NCBI GenBank assembly: GCA_900768695.1
Contig: CAAGDY010000452.1
Span: forward strand, 1-10,051
Reading direction: 5' to 3'
Source of the DNA: an uncultured Anaerovibrio sp.
Lineage (GTDB): Bacteria > Bacillota > Negativicutes > Selenomonadales > Selenomonadaceae
DNA: 10,051 bases
Below the pieces are notes generated by a model. The model ran no database searches. It was not told the DNA's origin and saw only the letters and a list, made by a program, of their open reading frames with translations. This document shows, in pieces, positions 6,458 to 10,051 of the stretch. The first letter of the stretch is position 1; each line of letters begins with the position of its first letter. The position numbers and the translations under genes are program-made.

Positions 6458-6877
6458 ATGGAAAGCAGAAAAAAAATTGCAATCGAAAAACACGACCTCG
6501 GCTACAACTGCGCCCAGTCAGTAGCCCTTGCCTACGCTGACCTGGTGGATGTGCCGCCGGAGCAGCTTTTTAAAATCACAGAGGCCTTCGGGCTGGGCGG
6601 CGGCAATATGCAAGGCACCTGCGGCGCCGTAAGCGGCGCCCTTGCCCTGGTCGGACTGCTGAACAGCTGTGGCAATCTGGAACAGCCATCCAGCAAGGCC
6701 ATGACCTACGCACTGGGCAGAGAAATCATGGAAAAATTCAAGGCCCAAAACGGCTCCGTACTCTGCCACGAGCTGAAGGGCATCGGCACAGGCAAGATAC
6801 TCCGCTCCTGCCCTGACTGCATTATGGATGCCTGCCAGCTTTTTGAGGAGCTTTATGAGGCAAAGCTCAAAAAATAA
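6458..6877 (+). CDS. C_GCAxxG_C_C family cysteine-rich protein
   Basis: This small cytosolic protein belongs to the C_GCAxxG_C_C family, thought to be redox-active or metal-binding, with no proven reaction. The 139 residues and the spaced cysteines fit: C18 in YNCAQSV, C55 in GTCGAVSGALALVGL (53-67), then C71, C103 (LCHEL), C118 and C121 (RSCPDC) and C126. The glycine-rich FGLGGGNMQG (44-53) before the core is also typical. GGGAGAG lies 11 bases before ATG 6458. The gene stands alone, with its own promoter and leader upstream and a terminator downstream, and faces ilvB. It is not close to the selenium or sulfur genes sometimes found with relatives, so context gives no function. Confidence 0.85.
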   Translation: MESRKKIAIEKHDLGYNCAQSVALAYADLVDVPPEQLFKITEAFGLGGGNMQGTCGAVSGALALVGLLNSCGNLEQPSSKAMTYALGREIMEKFKAQNGSVLCHELKGIGTGKILRSCPDCIMDACQLFEELYEAKLKK

Positions 6878-6895
6878 CCATCAGAGCCTGTACAG

Positions 6896-6918
6896 CGCAG
6901 GCACAGCTAAAGCCTGCG
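6896..6918 (+). other. Hairpin just downstream of the C_GCAxxG gene
   Basis: Perfect arms CGCAGGC (6896-6902) and GCCTGCG (6912-6918) surround a 9-base loop, 18 bases after the stop codon. No U-tract follows, so the true terminator is the next structure. This hairpin may protect the 3' end of the messenger or have no role. Confidence 0.4.
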
Positions 6919-6934
6919 AATAGATTCAAACCGC

Positions 6935-6989
6935 AAAAGGACAGCCACGGAAGCATCTTGTTCCAATCCTTCCGCAGCTGTCCCTTTTT
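6935..6989. terminator. Bidirectional terminator between the C_GCAxxG gene and ilvB
   Basis: GGACAGC (6939-6945) pairs with GCTGTCC (6977-6983), extended by CGGAAG (6948-6953) with CTTCCG (6969-6974). Flanking AAAA (6935-6938) and TTTTT (6985-6989) give a U-tail in both directions. It serves two converging transcripts, as the one after lexA does. Confidence 0.87.
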
Positions 6990-7006
6990 AGTTCATGCAA
7001 AACGCA

Positions 7007-8677
7007 TCACTTGAAATCCACAAACTCGTTAATCCTGGCGCCGCCCTTTATCATCGGCTCCACAAAGCTCCTGTGAATGTTCATGACGATGACATACGGC
7101 CTGCGCTCGGACATAGCGCGCTGGAAGGCCTTTGCAAATCCGTCCGTGGAATCGACATTCTCCGCCTCAATGCCAAAGCTCCTGGCATAAGCGGCATAAT
7201 CCATCGGAGAATCAAGCTCGCAGGCGATATACCTTTCCTTGTAGTTAACCTTCTGAAGCTGGCGAATCATGCCCAGGCTGCTGTTGTTCACGATGATGGA
7301 GATAATCGGCAGATTCAGCCTGGCAATGGTGTAATACTCATTGCCGGTCATCTTGATGCCGCCATCACCGGCCACATGCACAACCCGCCTCTCGCTGCCG
7401 CTGTTCTCGTAGGCCACCTGTGCCCCCATAGCCGCCGGCAGGCCGAAGCCCATGGTGCCAAGGCCGCCGGAGGTGAACCACGTCCTTGGCTCCTGTACCT
7501 TCAGATGCAGGGCGCACCACATCTGATGCTGTCCCACATCAGTAGCAAAGGCAAACTCCTTGCCGCTGGCAGCCTTTGCCACGCAGTTCATGGCCCAAGG
7601 CACAGTCAGCCTGGAAACGTGATAATCATAGGCGTACTCACAGCGCCAGCCACGGATTTTCTTCCACCAGTCCTCCAGCCTGGAGGCAGGCTCACGCTGC
7701 ATCAGCATGGCAAGAATGGTCTGCATGTTGCCAGCCAATCCGATGGAGCTGGCAATATTCTTGTCGATTTCCGCCGGGTCTATGTCCACATGAATAAACT
7801 TCGTCCCCACGGTGTATTTGTCCAGATTGCCTGTCTGGCGGTCAGCAAAACGGCTGCCCAGGGAAATAATCAAATCCGCATTGGCCACGGCGTTATTGGC
7901 CGCCTTGGTGCCGTGCATGCCTGCAAAGCCCAGCACGTTAGGATGCTCGCTAGGCACGCCGCCAATCCCCATTAATGTAAAGACTACAGGCAGGTTATAA
8001 TGCTCCGCAAAAGCAACAACCTCTTTGGAAGCGCCTGCATTGATGACGCCGCCGCCGGAAATGATCACCGGCTGCTTTGCCCGGCAGATTACCTCTGCCG
8101 CCTCCGCCACGCAAATCCTGAAATCAGCGTCCGGCGCACCGGCCGCCCTGACCGGCGTATCGTCCTCATAAAAAGGAGCCGGATTCAGCAAAATATCCCG
8201 CGGAATATCCACCAGCACAGGGCCCGGACGGCCATGCCTCGCCAGGCGGAAGGCCTCCCGGACAGTGGCGGCCAGCGCCTTCGGCTCCTTGACCTTGTAG
8301 TTGTGCTTGGTAACAGGCATGGTCACATCCATGATGTCAATTTCCTGAAAGGAATCCCGCCCCAGAAGACCGGTATCCACCTGCCCCGTAAAGGCAACCA
8401 CAGGAATCGAGTCCATAAAGGCTGTCCCCAGGCCGGTCACCAGATTGGTAGCGCCGGGGCCGGAGGTGGCAATGCACACGCCCACCTTGCCGGTGGCGCG
8501 GGCGTAGCCGTCAGCGGCATGAGCCGCATTCTGTTCATGGGTGGTGAGAATCTGGTTGATATCTTTTGCATCGTACAACGCATCATACAGAGGGAGAATC
8601 ATGCCGCCCGGATAACCAAACAGCGTATCAACCCCCTGCTCCTGCAGAATTTTTACTATTACCTGAGCGCCATTCAT
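7007..8677 (-). CDS. ilvB: Acetolactate synthase, large (catalytic) subunit
   Basis: This thiamine-diphosphate enzyme condenses two pyruvates to acetolactate (valine/leucine), or pyruvate with 2-ketobutyrate (isoleucine). The 556 residues cover the N-terminal TPP domain with catalytic E48 (THEQNAAHAADGYAR, 46-60), the central FAD-type domain with FADR (277-280), and the C-terminal TPP domain with DVGQHQMW (380-387), SGGLGTMGFGLPAA (403-416), and GDGG (437-440) with N464/N465 for the metal and cofactor. The ending (FVEPMIKGG) fits the family. Unusually, L474 in GMIRQLQ replaces the near-invariant Trp of GMVRQWQ, and D101 stands where bacteria mostly have Ala or Pro (TGQV-D). ATG 8677-8675 follows a GAGGGGGG-like site. 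It lies 100 bases after leuB in the same direction. No ilvN small subunit is adjacent on the visible side. Confidence 0.88.
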   Translation of the reverse strand: MNGAQVIVKILQEQGVDTLFGYPGGMILPLYDALYDAKDINQILTTHEQNAAHAADGYARATGKVGVCIATSGPGATNLVTGLGTAFMDSIPVVAFTGQVDTGLLGRDSFQEIDIMDVTMPVTKHNYKVKEPKALAATVREAFRLARHGRPGPVLVDIPRDILLNPAPFYEDDTPVRAAGAPDADFRICVAEAAEVICRAKQPVIISGGGVINAGASKEVVAFAEHYNLPVVFTLMGIGGVPSEHPNVLGFAGMHGTKAANNAVANADLIISLGSRFADRQTGNLDKYTVGTKFIHVDIDPAEIDKNIASSIGLAGNMQTILAMLMQREPASRLEDWWKKIRGWRCEYAYDYHVSRLTVPWAMNCVAKAASGKEFAFATDVGQHQMWCALHLKVQEPRTWFTSGGLGTMGFGLPAAMGAQVAYENSGSERRVVHVAGDGGIKMTGNEYYTIARLNLPIISIIVNNSSLGMIRQLQKVNYKERYIACELDSPMDYAAYARSFGIEAENVDSTDGFAKAFQRAMSERRPYVIVMNIHRSFVEPMIKGGARINEFVDFK

Positions 8678-8777
8678 GCGCAGGCCCCCCTCATTAAAGC
8701 TTCTGTAAAGATAACGTCAAAACTATAGGACCGCCTCATCAGATACGCCATGCGGCACGGGCAGCCACGAAGCACCA
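8678..8777 (-). other. Spacer between leuB and ilvB
   Basis: This 100-base gap is longer than the 24 bases between leuD and leuB. It holds the ilvB ribosome site. CATCAGATA occurs twice, at 8737-8745 and 8776-8784, the second covering the leuB stop codon. I see no terminator. A promoter-like pair here lies too close to the ilvB start to be convincing. Confidence 0.4.
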
Positions 8778-9845
8778 TCAGATATGAGCCAGCACAGCCT
8801 TGGTCATATCCTCGGTATTTGCCTTTTTAAATCCCTCATGCCACAAATCAGCAGTACGCCAGCCCTCAGCCAGAGCCGCATCCACGGCTTCCTCGATGGC
8901 CTTGGCAGCAGCTTCCTCCTGCAATGAATAGCGCAGCAGCATAGCCGCAGACAGAATAGTGCCGATAGGATTGGCAATGCCCTTGCCGGCAATATCCGGC
9001 GCCGAGCCATGGATAGGCTCATAGAGGCTGGTGCACTCGCCGATGGAAGCAGACGGCATCATGCCGATGGAGCCGCCAATCACCGCCGCCTCGTCACTGA
9101 GGATATCGCCAAAGAGATTGCCGGTGACGATAACGTCGAACTGGGTCGGGCGGACAGCCAGCTGCATGGCAGTATTGTCCACATAGAGATTGTTCAGCTC
9201 CACATCGGCATAATCCTTTGCCACCTCTGCCACAGTGCGCCTCCACAGGCGGGAGGTTGCCAGCACATTGGCCTTGTCCACGGAAGTAACCTTGCCCCGG
9301 CGCAGGCGGGCAGTTTCAAAGGCCAGCTTGGCGATGCGCTCCACCTCCGGAATGGAATAATTCTCCAGATCCCAGGCCCGCTCAGTGCCATTGAACTCCT
9401 CAGACTCGCACTTGTCACCGAAGTAGATGCCCCCTACCAGCTCACGGACGATCACCAGGTCAACCCCCTTGACCAGCTCAGGCTTCAAAGGAGAATACTC
9501 GGTCAAAGAATCTGCCACCTTCACAGGGCGCAGATTTGCGTACAGGCCAAGTCCCTTTCTAAGTCCCAGAATTGCCTTTTCAGGCCGCAGGGACGGCTCT
9601 ACATTATCCCATTTGTCGCCGCCAACGGCGCCAAACAGCACGCCATCAGCAGCCTTGCAGGCCTCCAGCGTATCCTCAGGCAGCGGCGTGCCAAACTTGT
9701 CATAGGCGGTGCCGCCTGCATCCTTATACTCATATTCCAGCTCCAGAGAATACTTCTCCGCAACCTTTTTCAGCACCTCTACTGCAGAATCGGTAATCTC
9801 CCTGCCAATGCCGTCACCGGGAATGACTACAATCTTCTTTGCCAT
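8778..9845 (-). CDS. leuB: 3-isopropylmalate dehydrogenase
   Basis: LeuB oxidises and decarboxylates 3-isopropylmalate with NAD+ to 2-ketoisocaproate, the last dedicated step to leucine, in the cytosol. The 355 residues are the standard length. Present are the N-terminal nucleotide-fold start KIVVIPGDGIGREI (4-17), the substrate signature RELVGGIYFG (134-143) with Y141, K191 in SVDKANVL (188-195), D224 in YVDNTAMQL, the metal-binding aspartates D247 and D251 in NLFGDILSDEAA (243-254), and the NAD-binding HGSAPDIAGKGIANP (279-293). The enzyme should be active. ATG 9845-9843 has AAAGGAG 10 bases upstream. It follows leuD by 24 bases and precedes ilvB by 100, in one direction, so it is part of a leucine operon whose promoter is off the right edge. 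Confidence 0.97.
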   Translation of the reverse strand: MAKKIVVIPGDGIGREITDSAVEVLKKVAEKYSLELEYEYKDAGGTAYDKFGTPLPEDTLEACKAADGVLFGAVGGDKWDNVEPSLRPEKAILGLRKGLGLYANLRPVKVADSLTEYSPLKPELVKGVDLVIVRELVGGIYFGDKCESEEFNGTERAWDLENYSIPEVERIAKLAFETARLRRGKVTSVDKANVLATSRLWRRTVAEVAKDYADVELNNLYVDNTAMQLAVRPTQFDVIVTGNLFGDILSDEAAVIGGSIGMMPSASIGECTSLYEPIHGSAPDIAGKGIANPIGTILSAAMLLRYSLQEEAAAKAIEEAVDAALAEGWRTADLWHEGFKKANTEDMTKAVLAHI

Positions 9846-9869
9846 ACTCTATCTTCTCCTTTATTTATC

Positions 9870-10051
9870 TCAGCCCTTTGCCTTGATGTAGTTAATCAGG
9901 CCGCCTGCCTTGGCAATATCCTGCACAAAGCCCGGCAGAGGCTGGGCATGAAATACATCGCCGGTGGTCAGGTTTTCGATAACGCCGGTAGCAGTATCCA
10001 CCCGGAGCCTGTCACCATGGCTGATTTTTTCCACATCGGCGCCGATTTCCA
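9870..10051 (-). CDS. leuD: 3-isopropylmalate dehydratase, small subunit (partial, C-terminal 59 residues)
   Basis: LeuD pairs with LeuC, an iron-sulfur subunit, to isomerise 2-isopropylmalate to 3-isopropylmalate. I translated the minus strand from the window edge: 59 complete residues remain, ending at TGA 9872-9870; the full protein is usually about 160-170. The visible part has the typical LeuD tail: GDRLRVDTATGVIENLTTG, then PLPGF, then an ending GGLINYIKAKG. The gap to leuB is 24 bases with leuB's ribosome site inside it, so the two are co-transcribed. leuC, and perhaps leuA, would be expected to the right of the window. Confidence 0.9.
   Translation of the reverse strand, partial: EIGADVEKISHGDRLRVDTATGVIENLTTGDVFHAQPLPGFVQDIAKAGGLINYIKAKG

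Noticed and set aside
8693..8720. Possible internal promoter for ilvB (TTGACG, 16 bases, TTTAAT on the minus strand)
   Set aside because: Transcription would start near 8686, inside the ilvB ribosome site, leaving almost no leader. This is unlikely to be functional.
6995..8728. Two long plus-strand open frames (6995-7975 and 8000-8728) opposite ilvB
   Set aside because: These are antisense shadows of a gene with full acetolactate synthase motifs, with no good ribosome site or domain.

Overview
The window looks like chromosomal DNA of a low-to-medium GC anaerobic Bacillota. My best guess is class Negativicutes (a Selenomonas/Mitsuokella-like genus). This rests on the flavour of the proteins, a LexA of the Gram-positive type, strong AGGAGG-like ribosome sites, GC-rich codon third positions, and the combination of LarE, a LexA-linked locus and a leu/ilv cluster. 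No 16S or other taxonomic marker is present, so this is inference. I saw no tRNA, rRNA, insertion sequence, phage gene or CRISPR array.

Layout. Positions 1-743 hold the N-terminal 247 residues of LarE on the minus strand (3' end cut by the window edge). An AT-rich divergent region (744-983) carries recognisable sigma-A-type promoters for larE and for lexA on the plus strand (984-1598). After lexA come about 300 gene-free bases built from short degenerate repeats and split by a strong bidirectional terminator. Next is a minus-strand run, read right to left: MgtC/SapB membrane protein (6179-5493), Fsr-like MFS transporter (5424-4246), NdpA-type nucleoid-associated protein (4185-3181) and a PLP-dependent methionine gamma-lyase-like ('aluminium resistance') protein (3154-1910). 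The gaps are 68, 60 and 26 bases, so part or all of this run may be one transcript.

A plus-strand gene for a small cysteine-rich C_GCAxxG_C_C family protein (6458-6877) follows. It has its own extended -10 promoter and a folded leader of about 110 bases. A second bidirectional terminator separates it from the converging leucine/valine cluster on the minus strand: leuD (partial, right edge), leuB and ilvB, read in that order. LeuD and LeuB catalyse successive stages of leucine synthesis from 2-isopropylmalate. IlvB makes acetolactate, the precursor of the valine/leucine branch.

Most of the window is ordinary housekeeping and metabolic DNA. The points most worth a second look are: the acetolactate synthase, which carries Leu where nearly all biosynthetic enzymes carry the specificity/herbicide-site Trp, and which has no small-subunit gene beside it in the visible part; the degenerate repeats between lexA and the PLP enzyme; the multi-cysteine LarE; and the structured leader of the C_GCAxxG gene. 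I did not find a clearly new multi-gene system.
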